From Hydrogenophaga sp. (GTDB lineage: Bacteria > Pseudomonadota > Gammaproteobacteria > Burkholderiales > Burkholderiaceae_C): a stretch of DNA of 64,000 bases. A model generated the notes under the pieces. That model made no database searches and had not been told where the DNA came from. It was given only the letters and a program-made list of their open reading frames with translations. The translations under genes were made by a program, and so were the position numbers. Position 1 is the first letter of the stretch. Each line of letters opens with the position of its first letter. Shown piece by piece: positions 15,185-23,619 of this stretch. The DNA lies in the NCBI GenBank assembly GCA_016741995.1, contig JACVCO010000007.1:1-64000 (forward strand), read 5' to 3'.

Positions 15185-15199
15185 ACGCGCGGCCGCCGC

Positions 15200-15976
15200 T
15201 CAGCCCAGGCCGAGCAGGTGGGCCAGGTCCTTGCGCGGGGCGGGCTGTTCCAGCGAGAGGTGGCGTTCGAGGTCGCGCAGGTGCTGGTCCATCAGCGCCA
15301 CGGCGCCGTCGGCGTCGCCGCGCGCGATGCGCTCGACGATGCGTTCGTGCTCGTCGTGCTCGCAGGCGGCGTTGCCCGGTGGCTGGTGCAGGGCCACGAT
15401 GAGCGAACAGCGCGAGACGATTTCCACCAGGTAGCGGTGCAGGATGGCGTTGCCCGAGAGCTCGGCCAGGCGCAGGTGGTAGGTGCTGGCCAGCCGCGCC
15501 CAGGCGGGCTGGTCGTGGCGGTGCATCACCTTGCTTTCTTCGTGCAGTTGCGCGCGCAGGGCCTTGAGGTCGGCGGGTGTGGCGCGCTCGGCCACGAGGC
15601 GCACGATGGCCGCTTCCAGCGCGCGGCGCGCGTCGAAGATCTGCTGCGTTTCCTCGCGCGTGGGCACGGCCACGATGGCGCCGCGGTTGGGGCGCAACTG
15701 CACGATGTGGTCGTGCGCGAGCTTTTGCAGCACCTTGCGCACCACCGCGCGGCTGACGCCGAAGAGTTCGCACAGCGGCGCCTCGGGCAGCTTGGTGCCG
15801 GGCGGCAGGCGCTGGCTCATCACGCTCTCGAACACGCTGCGGTAGATGCGCGTCTCGACGTCGTCGCCCTCGGCGCTGGCGAGCGCGCCGGCCGGGCGCG
15901 GGGCCTCGGCCTTGCGCGGGCGCGCCGCGGTGGCCCGGGGGGCGGGGCGCTTCGGGGTGTCAGCAGCTTTCGGCAT
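15200..15976 (-). CDS. GntR-family regulator, FCD-type, last gene of the amidase operon
   Basis: 258 residues. A basic Ala/Pro-rich leader (about 1-38) precedes the winged helix (FGVSRAVVRKVLQKLAHDHIV, wing RPNRGAIVAVP). The FCD domain has YHLRLAELSGN and HDEHERIVERIARGD. Its ATG lies inside the 3' end of the amidase gene (17-base overlap), so it is translated as the last cistron of the SnoaL-deacetylase-amidase operon. The likely operator is the palindrome near 18622-18637 in the divergent promoter, which would make control autoregulatory and coordinate with the ABC importer (inference). Confidence 0.93.
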   Translation of the reverse strand: MPKAADTPKRPAPRATAARPRKAEAPRPAGALASAEGDDVETRIYRSVFESVMSQRLPPGTKLPEAPLCELFGVSRAVVRKVLQKLAHDHIVQLRPNRGAIVAVPTREETQQIFDARRALEAAIVRLVAERATPADLKALRAQLHEESKVMHRHDQPAWARLASTYHLRLAELSGNAILHRYLVEIVSRCSLIVALHQPPGNAACEHDEHERIVERIARGDADGAVALMDQHLRDLERHLSLEQPAPRKDLAHLLGLG

Positions 15977-17174
15977 GGCGCGGAGTCTGCACCATCCGGT
16001 GCAGCCGGGTGGCGAGCCGGATCAGCGCGAGGTCGCTGCCGGGCGCGCCGAGCAGCGACACGCCCACCACCTCGCCGTCGCCCGTGGTGACGGGCAGGCT
16101 CACCTGCGGCAGGCCGGCCAGGCCGGCGATGCAGGTGATGGCCATGGTGCGCAAACGCACGGCGTCCACCGCGGCGGGGTCGGCGTCGCGCCGCGGCGCC
16201 AGGCTCGCGGCCGAGGGCAGCACGGCCACGCCGTCGTCGCCCAGCAGCGCGCGCACGCGGGCGCGGATCTGCGCCCATTGCGCGCGCGCGGCCTCGGCGT
16301 CGGCGTCGCTCACGCGGCTGGCCGCGGCCCAGCGCGCGGCGATGGCGGGGCCGAACACCGGCCGGTGTTCGCGGATCCAGCCGCCGTGCACGCGCCAGCC
16401 TTCGTGCGCGCCGGCGGTGGCGTAGGTCTGGCGCCAGCCGTCCAGCCGCGTGTCGCCTGCCCAGCGGGTGGCCTCGGCGGGCGCGCCGAGTTCGGCGGCC
16501 AGCGCGTCGCGCACGCGCGCCAGCGGTTCTTCGAACAGCGGGTCGGCCAGTTCCCAGGCGTCCAGCGGCACCTGCAGGCGCCGCGGTGCCCAGGCACTCG
16601 CGGGCAGCAGCGCGCGGCCCACGCGTTCGAAGGTGTCGGGGTCGTGGGCGAGCCAGGTCACGGTGTCGAAGCCCGGGTGCAGGGGCACCAGGCCCTCGGC
16701 GCTCAACAGGCCGTGCGTGGTGCGCAGGCCCCAGAGGCCGCCGTAGCTGGCGGGCACGCGGGTGGAGCCGCCGGTGTCGGTGCCGAGCGCGAAGTCCACC
16801 AGGCGCGCGCCCACGGCGGCGGCCGAGCCGCTGGAGGAGCCGCCGGGCACGCGCTCGGGGTAGCGCGTGTTGACCGGTGTGCCGGCGTGCGCGTTGTCGC
16901 CGTGCAGGCTGTAGGCGAGTTCGTCGGTGAGCACCTTGCCCATGAGCGTGGCGCCCGCGCCGAGCAGGCGGTCGATCACCGCGGCGTTGGCGGTGGGCAC
17001 GGGGTGCGTGGCCAGCCACGTGGGGTTGCCCGCGGCGGTGGGGTGGCCGGCGACGTGGAACACGTCCTTGGCGGCGAAGGCCAGGCCGGCGAGCGGGCCC
17101 TGCGCCCGGCCTTCGACGACGAAGCGGCCGTGCGGCACCCACGCGCCCACGGTGTCCTGGATGGGGAAGTTCAT
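15960..17174 (-). CDS. Amidase signature family hydrolase
   Basis: 404 residues, slightly short for the family. The Ser-cisSer-Lys triad is visible: Lys36 in FAAKDVF, the cis-Ser in PGGSSSGSAAA (about 113), and nucleophile Ser137 in DTGGSTRVPAS. The family hydrolyses linear amides, carbamoyl compounds or N-acyl groups to acid and ammonia or amine. Start ATG at 17174 overlaps the deacetylase-like stop by 4 bases (ATGA). Its pairing with a deacetylase-fold hydrolase and an ABC importer suggests stepwise hydrolysis of a cyclic or linear amide used as a nitrogen source (inference). Confidence 0.92.
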   Translation of the reverse strand: MNFPIQDTVGAWVPHGRFVVEGRAQGPLAGLAFAAKDVFHVAGHPTAAGNPTWLATHPVPTANAAVIDRLLGAGATLMGKVLTDELAYSLHGDNAHAGTPVNTRYPERVPGGSSSGSAAAVGARLVDFALGTDTGGSTRVPASYGGLWGLRTTHGLLSAEGLVPLHPGFDTVTWLAHDPDTFERVGRALLPASAWAPRRLQVPLDAWELADPLFEEPLARVRDALAAELGAPAEATRWAGDTRLDGWRQTYATAGAHEGWRVHGGWIREHRPVFGPAIAARWAAASRVSDADAEAARAQWAQIRARVRALLGDDGVAVLPSAASLAPRRDADPAAVDAVRLRTMAITCIAGLAGLPQVSLPVTTGDGEVVGVSLLGAPGSDLALIRLATRLHRMVQTPRHAESC

Positions 17175-18094
17175 GCGAAAGCCTCGGGTTCGTGTTCGGC
17201 GAGCGTGGCCATGTGGCCGGCGATGGCGCCGGGTGTGGTGAACCAGACCTCGCCTCGGTCGCGCGCGGCGGCCAGGTGCTGCAGCGCGCGGCGCAGGTGG
17301 CGCAAGCGGTAGGGCTGGCCCACCAGGTACGGGTGCAGCGCGAGGCCCATCACCAGCGGCTGCGCGCGCGCCTGATCGAGCATCTCGTCGGTGTTGTCGA
17401 CGACCATCTGCGCAAAGTCCTTCCCGTCCATCTGGCGCGCCACGATCATGGGAATGTCGTTGAGCTCCTGCGGGTACGGCACGGCCCACAGGGCCTGCCC
17501 GCCGCGCGTGCGCATGGGCACGGGCTGGTCGTCGTGGCACCAGTTGAGCGTGTAGTGGTAACCGGTCTCGGCGAGCAGATCGGGCGTGAGCCGGCTTTCG
17601 GAAATCCACGGCGAGAGCCAGCCGCGCGTTTCCACGCCGCTGTGCACGCGCATCTGCTGGCGGCAGTGCATGAGCAGGGCGCGTTCGCCAGCCTCGTCGA
17701 GTGCGCCCTGACGTTCGGCGTTGCTGTGGCCGTGGCCCACGAGCTCGTCGCCGCGCGCGACGAACGCGGCCACGAGTTCGGGGCAGTGCGTGTAGAGCGC
17801 GGTGTTGATGAGCGCGGCCGTGGGCAGCGCGAGGCTGTCGAACAGCTCCAGGCACCGCCAGGCACCGACGCGGTTGCCGTATTCGCGCCAGCTGAAGTTG
17901 AGCACGTCGGGCTGCGGCGAGGCCGGGCCGATGTTCGCGCCCAGGCCTTCGCCGAACGCGAAGTGCTCGATGTTGAAACCGATGTAGACCGCGAGGCCCG
18001 CCCCGTTGGGCCAGCGGTAGCGCGGGCGCTGCGTGATGGCGCGGTAGGGAAAGCGGCCGTGGTCGGGCAGCGCGCCGAGGTACTGCGCGCTCAT
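17171..18094 (-). CDS. Polysaccharide-deacetylase-fold hydrolase, PuuE-like
   Basis: 307 residues, NodB-homology (CE4) fold. Metal-site His pair in VGHGHSN, the PW-containing motif RGWLSPWISES, and a late His in LALHPYLVGQPYR. Where true polysaccharide deacetylases carry T-x-D-D, this has YIGFNIEHF. That resembles the cofactor-independent allantoinase/PuuE branch that opens cyclic ureides. No signal peptide is present, so it acts in the cytoplasm on a small molecule rather than cell wall. It is coupled by 4-base overlaps to the SnoaL-like gene before it and the amidase after it, suggesting a two-step ring-opening and amide-hydrolysis sequence (inference). Confidence 0.87.
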   Translation of the reverse strand: MSAQYLGALPDHGRFPYRAITQRPRYRWPNGAGLAVYIGFNIEHFAFGEGLGANIGPASPQPDVLNFSWREYGNRVGAWRCLELFDSLALPTAALINTALYTHCPELVAAFVARGDELVGHGHSNAERQGALDEAGERALLMHCRQQMRVHSGVETRGWLSPWISESRLTPDLLAETGYHYTLNWCHDDQPVPMRTRGGQALWAVPYPQELNDIPMIVARQMDGKDFAQMVVDNTDEMLDQARAQPLVMGLALHPYLVGQPYRLRHLRRALQHLAAARDRGEVWFTTPGAIAGHMATLAEHEPEAFA

Positions 18095-18513
18095 GCGGTC
18101 GGGGCCTGGTTCAACGCGGGCTCGAGTAGCCATTCGGCGCTGTCGTTCCACACGTCCATCTGCACGATCAGGCTGTCGCGCACCACGTAGCGGTCCACGT
18201 AGCGGTTGCCCTCGAAGGGCGTGCCGTCGGGCCATTGGCCGTGCAGCGTGCCGAGGCTGTAGACCACGGTGTCGGTGGCGCTGCCATCGGCCACGGTCTC
18301 GGTGCGCTCGATGCGCTTCTTCACCCAGCGGTAGCGCGTGGCGTTGAAGGCCGCGCACTCGGCGGGGTCGCCCATCGCGCGGCCACCGGTGAAGGTGATG
18401 CGCAGGCCGGGTGCGACGAAGCGGCGCGCGCCACCGGGGTCGGGAATCATCAGGATGCGCAGGTACTCGTCGACGATTTGCGCGGGGGTGAGGGTTTCGG
18501 CGGTCACGGACAT
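18091..18513 (-). CDS. SnoaL/NTF2-like small protein
   Basis: 140 residues, cone-shaped alpha+beta NTF2/SnoaL fold: a helical start (AQIVDEYLRILMIPDPGGARRFV) and C-terminal strands (FEGNRYVDRYVV, LIVQMDVWNDSAEWLL). Such proteins are often isomerases, cyclases or binding proteins; no catalytic residues can be assigned here. The start at 18513 is the first good ATG in frame; upstream codons read as low-complexity Arg/Pro sequence. It is the first gene of the four-gene operon and reads divergently from the ABC importer genes. Confidence 0.82.
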   Translation of the reverse strand: MSVTAETLTPAQIVDEYLRILMIPDPGGARRFVAPGLRITFTGGRAMGDPAECAAFNATRYRWVKKRIERTETVADGSATDTVVYSLGTLHGQWPDGTPFEGNRYVDRYVVRDSLIVQMDVWNDSAEWLLEPALNQAPTA

Positions 18514-18621
18514 GGGGCGGCTCCACGGGTTCGCGGCGGGTGCCTTGCACCGGCCTGGGGCGTTGCGCACCGACACGGCTCCGCGTCGGCACACGATCGG
18601 TGTGTTCGCAAGTCATGTGCC

Positions 18622-18666
18622 AGATTGTCAACAATCTTGTTTGTTCAATGAATACATAGCAAACAA
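18622..18666. promoter_or_regulatory. Divergent promoter with two inverted repeats, probable GntR operators
   Basis: AGATTGT-CA-ACAATCT at 18622-18637 has perfect 7-bp arms. The core TTGTCAACAA is close to sites known for FCD-type GntR regulators. Immediately after it, TTGTTTG (18637-18643) is mirrored by CAAACAA (18660-18666) across 16 bases. The stretch is markedly A+T-rich and sits between the SnoaL-operon start (18513) and the ABC binding-protein start (18760), so one regulator could control both directions. Confidence 0.65.
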
Positions 18667-18759
18667 AGTATTGCCGACATTGGCACGGCTCTTGCGACCG
18701 GTGGTGGCGTGCCCAGGCGGTCTGCCTGCACCCCTCCACCTTCTTCCAGGAGCCCTGCC

Positions 18760-19956
18760 ATGTCTTCCTTCTCCTTCGTTCCTTCCCGCCGCCAGGTGCT
18801 GGCGGCCAGCCTGGCGCTTGCGGGCGCCGGCTTCGGCGGTGCGGCGCTCGCCAACGAGCCCATCAAGTTCGGCCTGGTCACGGCGCTGTCGGGCCAGTCG
18901 GCCCTGGCGGGCGAGGCCATCACGCGCGGCATGCAGATCGCCATCGACGAGATCAACGCCAAGGGCGGCGTGCTGGGCCGCAAGGTGGAGCTGGTGCGCC
19001 GCGACGACGAGGCCAACCCCGCCAAGGGCGTGGTGGCCGCGCGCGAACTCATCTACCGCGAGAAAGTGGCCGTGGTCTTCGGCGGGCTGGACACGCCCGT
19101 GTCCATGGCCATCGTGCCGCTGATCAACCAGGAGAAGGTGCCCTTCATGGGCCCCTGGGCCGCGGGCACCGGCATCACCCAGAACGGCGCCAACCCCAAC
19201 TTCGCGTTCCGCGTTTCGGCGGTGGACGAGATCGTCGACGAGGGCATGCTGGCCTACGCACAGAAAACCTTCAACGCGAAGAAGCCGGGCCTGATCCTGG
19301 TGAACAACCCCTGGGGCGAGAGCAACGAGAAAGGCCTGCGCGCCGCCATGGGTGCCAAGAGCGTGACGCCCGCGGGCATCGAGAAGTTCGAGGCCAACGA
19401 CGTGGACATGGTGCCGCAGCTCACGCGCCTGAAGGCCGCGGGCGCCGACGTGCTGTTCATGGTCGGCAACGTGGGCCCGTCGGCGCAGGTGGTGAAGTCG
19501 CTCGACCGCATGGGCTGGAAGGTGCCGATCGTGTCGCACTGGGGCCCGGCGGGTGGCCGCTTCACCGAACTGGCCGGCCCGAGCGGCAAGGACGTGCACT
19601 TCGTGCAGACCTACAGCTTCTTCGGCAAGCAGACGCCGGTGGGTGAACGCGTGATCAAGGCCATGGTGGCGAAGTACCCGAACGTGAAGGGCCCGGCCGA
19701 CATCACCCCCGCGGTGGGCGTGGCCAACGCCTACGACGGCACGCACCTCGCGGCGCTGGCGATCGCGGCCGCCGGCTCCACCGAGGGCGACGCGGTGCGC
19801 CAGGGCTTCTACAAGATCGGCAAGTACGAAGGCCTGATCAAGACCTACGACAAACCCTTCAGTGCGACGCAGCACGATGCCGTGCTCAGTTCCGACTACG
19901 TGTGGGCCCAGTTCATTGACAACCGCATCGTGCCCGTGGGCATGACCACGAACTGA
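18760..19956 (+). CDS. ABC transporter periplasmic substrate-binding protein (LivJ/AmiC-like)
   Basis: 398 residues. AGGAG sits eight bases before the ATG at 18760. Tat-like signal SRRQVLAASLALAGAG, with cleavage near AALA-N. The mature fold is the type I leucine/amide binding family (Peripla_BP_6): IKFGLVTALSGQSALAGEAI, then the conserved NAKGGVLGRKVELVRRDDE. Such receptors bind amino acids, short amides or urea-type molecules. It is followed by the permease gene livH and a fused permease/ATPase gene, and is divergent from an amidase-containing operon. An amide or ureide ligand is therefore more likely than leucine (inference). Confidence 0.93.
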   Translation: MSSFSFVPSRRQVLAASLALAGAGFGGAALANEPIKFGLVTALSGQSALAGEAITRGMQIAIDEINAKGGVLGRKVELVRRDDEANPAKGVVAARELIYREKVAVVFGGLDTPVSMAIVPLINQEKVPFMGPWAAGTGITQNGANPNFAFRVSAVDEIVDEGMLAYAQKTFNAKKPGLILVNNPWGESNEKGLRAAMGAKSVTPAGIEKFEANDVDMVPQLTRLKAAGADVLFMVGNVGPSAQVVKSLDRMGWKVPIVSHWGPAGGRFTELAGPSGKDVHFVQTYSFFGKQTPVGERVIKAMVAKYPNVKGPADITPAVGVANAYDGTHLAALAIAAAGSTEGDAVRQGFYKIGKYEGLIKTYDKPFSATQHDAVLSSDYVWAQFIDNRIVPVGMTTN

Positions 19957-20061
19957 GCCCCCACGCTCCGCCGCTGCGCGGGTCGCTGCCCCCCGAGGGG
20001 GCTGACCCGCCTTGGGGCGGCCCGGCGGCGGGTCGTTCACTGAAGAACCAAGGAACTTCGT
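19957..20061. repeat. G-rich intergenic repeat with nested hairpins
   Basis: The gap between the binding-protein and LivH genes is almost entirely hairpin-forming: GCCCCCCGAGGGGGC near 20008-20022 and CCGCCTTGGGGCGG just after, followed by CGGCGGCGG-type sequence. Intergenic elements of this style are widespread in Comamonadaceae genomes (recalled, not checked here). It may lower expression of the membrane components relative to the binding protein. Confidence 0.5.
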
Positions 20062-20940
20062 ATGTTGGTGATCTCCGCGCTGATCAGCGGCCTCGGGCTG
20101 GGCAGCATGTACGGGCTCATGGCCCTGGGCTTCTACGTGACCTACGCCGTCAGCGGCACGGTCAACTTCGCCCAGGGCAGTTCGATGATGCTGGGCGCGG
20201 TGCTCACCTTCAGCTTCGCGCAGACCTTCGGCTGGCCGATGTGGGCCGCGGTGTGCCTGGCGCTGGCGCTGTGCGCGCTCTACGGCCTGCTGGTCGAGTG
20301 GCTCGCGGTGCGCCCGTTCGTGAACCGCGGCTCCGACGCCTGGCTCATGGCCACGGTGGCGCTGGGCATCGTGCTCGACAACGTGGTGATGTTCACCTAC
20401 GGCAAGGAGCCACGCAGCCTGCCCTCGCCGCTGGCGCAGTCGCCGCTGGAGATCGGCGGGCTGGGGCTGGGCGTGTACCCGCTGCAGTTGCTGATCCCCG
20501 CCGTGGGCCTGGCGCTGGCCGCGCTGCTGCACACGCTGTCGCGCCGCACGCGCTGGGGCACGGCCATGCTTGCGGTGGTGCAGAACCGCGCGGCCGCGCG
20601 CCTCATGGGCATTCCCATCAAGCGCGCGGTGGCGCTGGCGTTCGCGCTGTCGGCGCTGTTCGCGGGCATCGCCGGCGTGCTGATCGCGCCGCTGTTCAAC
20701 GTGGCGGCCGACATGGGCACGCTGTTCGGCCTCAAGGCTTTCGCGGTCGCCATCCTCGGCGGCATCACCAGCGCCTGGGGCGTGATGATCGCGGGCCTGC
20801 TGTTCGGCCTGGCCGAGGCCACCATCACCGCCACGCTGGGTTCGGGCTACACGCAGATCCTCACCTTCGCGCTGGTGATCGCCGCGCTCGCCTGGCGCCC
20901 CAACGGCCTGTTCGGCCGCGCGGAGGTGAAGAAGGTATGA
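20062..20940 (+). CDS. ABC transporter permease LivH-like
   Basis: 292 residues, about eight membrane helices, starting MLVISALISGLGLGSMYGLM. The LivH permease family signature appears as GTVNFAQGSSMML near residue 38 and in the cytoplasmic coupling region MGIPIKRAVALAFALSALFAGIAGVL. Its TGA stop overlaps the ATG of the fused LivM-LivG-LivF gene (ATGA). Together with that fusion and the upstream receptor it makes a complete importer. Confidence 0.94.
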   Translation: MLVISALISGLGLGSMYGLMALGFYVTYAVSGTVNFAQGSSMMLGAVLTFSFAQTFGWPMWAAVCLALALCALYGLLVEWLAVRPFVNRGSDAWLMATVALGIVLDNVVMFTYGKEPRSLPSPLAQSPLEIGGLGLGVYPLQLLIPAVGLALAALLHTLSRRTRWGTAMLAVVQNRAAARLMGIPIKRAVALAFALSALFAGIAGVLIAPLFNVAADMGTLFGLKAFAVAILGGITSAWGVMIAGLLFGLAEATITATLGSGYTQILTFALVIAALAWRPNGLFGRAEVKKV

Positions 20941-23495
20941 GGCCCGCCGCTCCCCGAACCACCCCCACGCTGCTCGGGCTGGGCACGCCGGCGCAGATCG
21001 CGGCCGTGCTGTTGCTGCTCGGCGCCGGCGCGGTGCTCGCGCTCACGGTCAACGGCTACTGGGTGTTCGTGCTGGCCAACGTGGCGCTGCTCGCGCTCGT
21101 GGGCATCGGCCTGAACGTGTTGCTGGGCCTGTCGGGCCAGGTCTCGTTCGGCCACGTGGGCTTCTACGCCATCGGTGCCTACACGGTGGCCATCCTCACC
21201 ACCAAGGCGGGCTGGAGCTTCTGGGCCGCGTGGCCGCTGGCCGCGCTGTTCGGCGGGCTGGCGGGTGCGCTGCTGGCGCTGCCGGCGTTGCGCGTGAAGG
21301 GCCCCTACCTGGCGATGATCACCATTGCCTTCGGCTTCATCGTGGAGCACGGCATCGTGGAAGCGAGCGCGCTCACGGGCGGGCAGAACGGCATCATGGG
21401 CCTGGCCGCACCGTCGCTGGGTTTCGCGCAGGGCGAACGCGCGGTGGCCTTGCTGGCCATCGCGGCGGTGGGCGTGGGGCTTGCGGGCTACGCCTGGCTC
21501 TCGCGCGGCACCTGGGGCGCGGCGCTGCGCGCGGTGCGCGACGCCGAGACCGCGGCCGAGTCGATCGGCCTGAACCCGCTGCTGATCAAGACCGTGGCGT
21601 TCGCCGTGTCGGCCGTGCTCGCGGCCGCCGCGGGCGCGCTGTTCGCGCCGCTGTCGGGCTTCGTCACGCCGCACACCTTCGGCTTCCTGCAGTCCATTCT
21701 GTTCGTGCTGGTGGTCATGCTCGGCGGCGCGGGTTCCATCGCCGGCCCGCTGGTGGGCGCCGTGGTGGTGGGCCTGCTGCCCGAGCTGCTGTCGGGCCTG
21801 GAGGAATACCGCCTGCTGTTCTTCGGTGCGCTGCTGCTCGTGGTGCTGTGGGCCGCGCCCGACGGCGTGAGCGGCGGCCTGCAGCGCCTGCGCACGCGCC
21901 TGTGGCCGGCCGCGCCCGCACCGGCCGAGGCCGGCGACCCCGCACTCGGCCTGAACCCGCGCCCGCGCGCGGCGATCGAGGCGCACGGCATCACCATGCA
22001 GTTCGGTGGTGTGCGCGCCGTGGGCGACCTGCACCTGCGCGCCGAGGCCGGCCACATCACCAGCCTGATCGGCCCCAACGGCGCGGGCAAATCCACCGCG
22101 CTCAACGTGCTGGGCGGCTTCTACCAACCCACGGCCGGGCGCTTCGCACTCGGCACGCAGGATCTCACCGGCGATTCGGCGGTGCGCATCGCGCGCGCCG
22201 GCATCGCGCGCACCTACCAGACCTCGCAGCTCTTCGGTTCGCTCGGTGTGCTCGACAACGTGGTGCTCGCCATGGGCCGCGGCCGCCTGGGGCCGCTGCT
22301 GGGCGCCGAGCGCCGGCTCGACGCCGTGCGCCAGCGCCGCGCGCGCGAACTGCTGGCCTTCTGCGGCTACAGCGGCGCACCGCACGCCCCGGCGGCGGAT
22401 CTGCCGCACGTGGACCGCCGCCTGGTGGAGATCGCGCGGGCCCTCGCCACCGACCCCGACGCGCTGCTGCTCGACGAGCCCGCCGCCGGCCTGTCGCGCG
22501 AAGACAAGGAGCGCCTGGGCGCGCTGCTGCGCCGCATCGCCGACGCGGGCGTGGCCGTGCTGCTGGTGGAGCACGACATGGCGCTGGTCATGGGCATCAG
22601 CGACCAGGTGGTGGTGCTCGACGCGGGCGAACGCCTGGCCGCCGGCACGCCGGCCGAGGTGCAGGCCGACCCGGCCGTGCAGCACGCCTACCTGGGTGAA
22701 GGGCTGGACAGCGGCGGCGCGCAGGCACCGCGCGCCACCATCGACGCGCCGGAGGCCCTGGGTGTGGGCGCCCTGGTTGCGGGTTATGGCGCCGAGCCGG
22801 TGCTGCACGGCATCGACCTGCAGGTGCGGCGCGGCGAGGTGGTGGCGCTGCTGGGCGCCAACGGCGCGGGCAAGTCCACGCTGATGAAGGCGCTCGCGGG
22901 CCTGCACCGGCCGGTGCAGGGCGGCATCCACCTTGACGGCACGGCCTTGCACGGGCTCGCGGCCGAGCAGGTGGTGGCGCACGGCGTGGTGCTGGTGCCC
23001 GAGGGCCGCCAGGTGTTCCCCGAGCTCAGCGTGCTCGACAACATCCGCCTGGGCGCCTTCCTGCAACCGGCCGACCGCGAAGCCCGCGTGCAGGAACAGC
23101 TCGACCGCTTTCCGCGCCTGCGCGAGCGCCAGCACCAGCGCGCCGGCCTGCTCTCGGGGGGTGAACAGCAGATGCTCGCGATCGCGCGCGCGCTGATGTC
23201 GCGCCCGCGCGTGCTGCTGCTCGACGAACCCTCGCTGGGGCTCGCGCCCAAGGTCATCGCCGAGCTGTTCGCGGCGCTCGACCGGCTGCGCCAGGAGGGC
23301 ATGACCCTGCTGCTGGTGGACCAGATGGCCGGCCTGGCGCTCGCGCTGGCCGACCGCGCCTACGTGATGGAGGGCGGGCGCATCGTGGCGCAGGGCACGG
23401 CGGCGCAGATCGCCGCCGATGGCGCGCTCGCCGCGGCCTACCTGGGCGAAACCGCCGCGCGCGAGACCGCCCCGCCCTCGCGCCGCGCGGCCTGA
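20937..23495 (+). CDS. LivM-LivG-LivF triple fusion: ABC permease plus two ATPase domains in one polypeptide
   Basis: 852 residues in one uninterrupted frame. LivM permease at about 1-320 (GLNVLLGLSGQVSFGHVGFY). First ATPase at about 346-585, with Walker A GPNGAGKST starting at residue 379 and Walker B LLLDEPAAGL. Second ATPase at about 608-840, with Walker A GANGAGKST at 640, signature LLSGGEQQMLAIARAL and Walker B LLLDEPSLGL. In the first ATPase the LSGGQ-type signature is replaced by DLPHVDRRLVEIARAL, so one of the two ATP sites may be degenerate. Separate genes encode these three parts in most liv operons. It overlaps livH by 4 bases. Confidence 0.93.
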   Translation: MRPAAPRTTPTLLGLGTPAQIAAVLLLLGAGAVLALTVNGYWVFVLANVALLALVGIGLNVLLGLSGQVSFGHVGFYAIGAYTVAILTTKAGWSFWAAWPLAALFGGLAGALLALPALRVKGPYLAMITIAFGFIVEHGIVEASALTGGQNGIMGLAAPSLGFAQGERAVALLAIAAVGVGLAGYAWLSRGTWGAALRAVRDAETAAESIGLNPLLIKTVAFAVSAVLAAAAGALFAPLSGFVTPHTFGFLQSILFVLVVMLGGAGSIAGPLVGAVVVGLLPELLSGLEEYRLLFFGALLLVVLWAAPDGVSGGLQRLRTRLWPAAPAPAEAGDPALGLNPRPRAAIEAHGITMQFGGVRAVGDLHLRAEAGHITSLIGPNGAGKSTALNVLGGFYQPTAGRFALGTQDLTGDSAVRIARAGIARTYQTSQLFGSLGVLDNVVLAMGRGRLGPLLGAERRLDAVRQRRARELLAFCGYSGAPHAPAADLPHVDRRLVEIARALATDPDALLLDEPAAGLSREDKERLGALLRRIADAGVAVLLVEHDMALVMGISDQVVVLDAGERLAAGTPAEVQADPAVQHAYLGEGLDSGGAQAPRATIDAPEALGVGALVAGYGAEPVLHGIDLQVRRGEVVALLGANGAGKSTLMKALAGLHRPVQGGIHLDGTALHGLAAEQVVAHGVVLVPEGRQVFPELSVLDNIRLGAFLQPADREARVQEQLDRFPRLRERQHQRAGLLSGGEQQMLAIARALMSRPRVLLLDEPSLGLAPKVIAELFAALDRLRQEGMTLLLVDQMAGLALALADRAYVMEGGRIVAQGTAAQIAADGALAAAYLGETAARETAPPSRRAA

Positions 23496-23619
23496 GCGCA
23501 ACGGCGCCACCGCCCCCGGGTGGCGCGCCGGCGCGGTCGGCGCTAGAGTCGGCCACACCGGGGAAGCCGCCCCGGCAACACGCCGCGCGGGCCCGAACCC
23601 GCGCACAGGGAGGCGATGC

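Noticed and set aside
18628..20532. A 634-codon minus-strand frame opposite the ABC receptor and permease.
   Set aside because: His/Gly/Arg-rich antisense shadow; the plus-strand genes carry clear signal, motifs and ribosome binding sites.
20937..23495. Possible separate livM, livG and livF genes with internal starts.
   Set aside because: No stop codons separate the domains. Internal ATGs exist, but none has a convincing ribosome binding site at a domain border.
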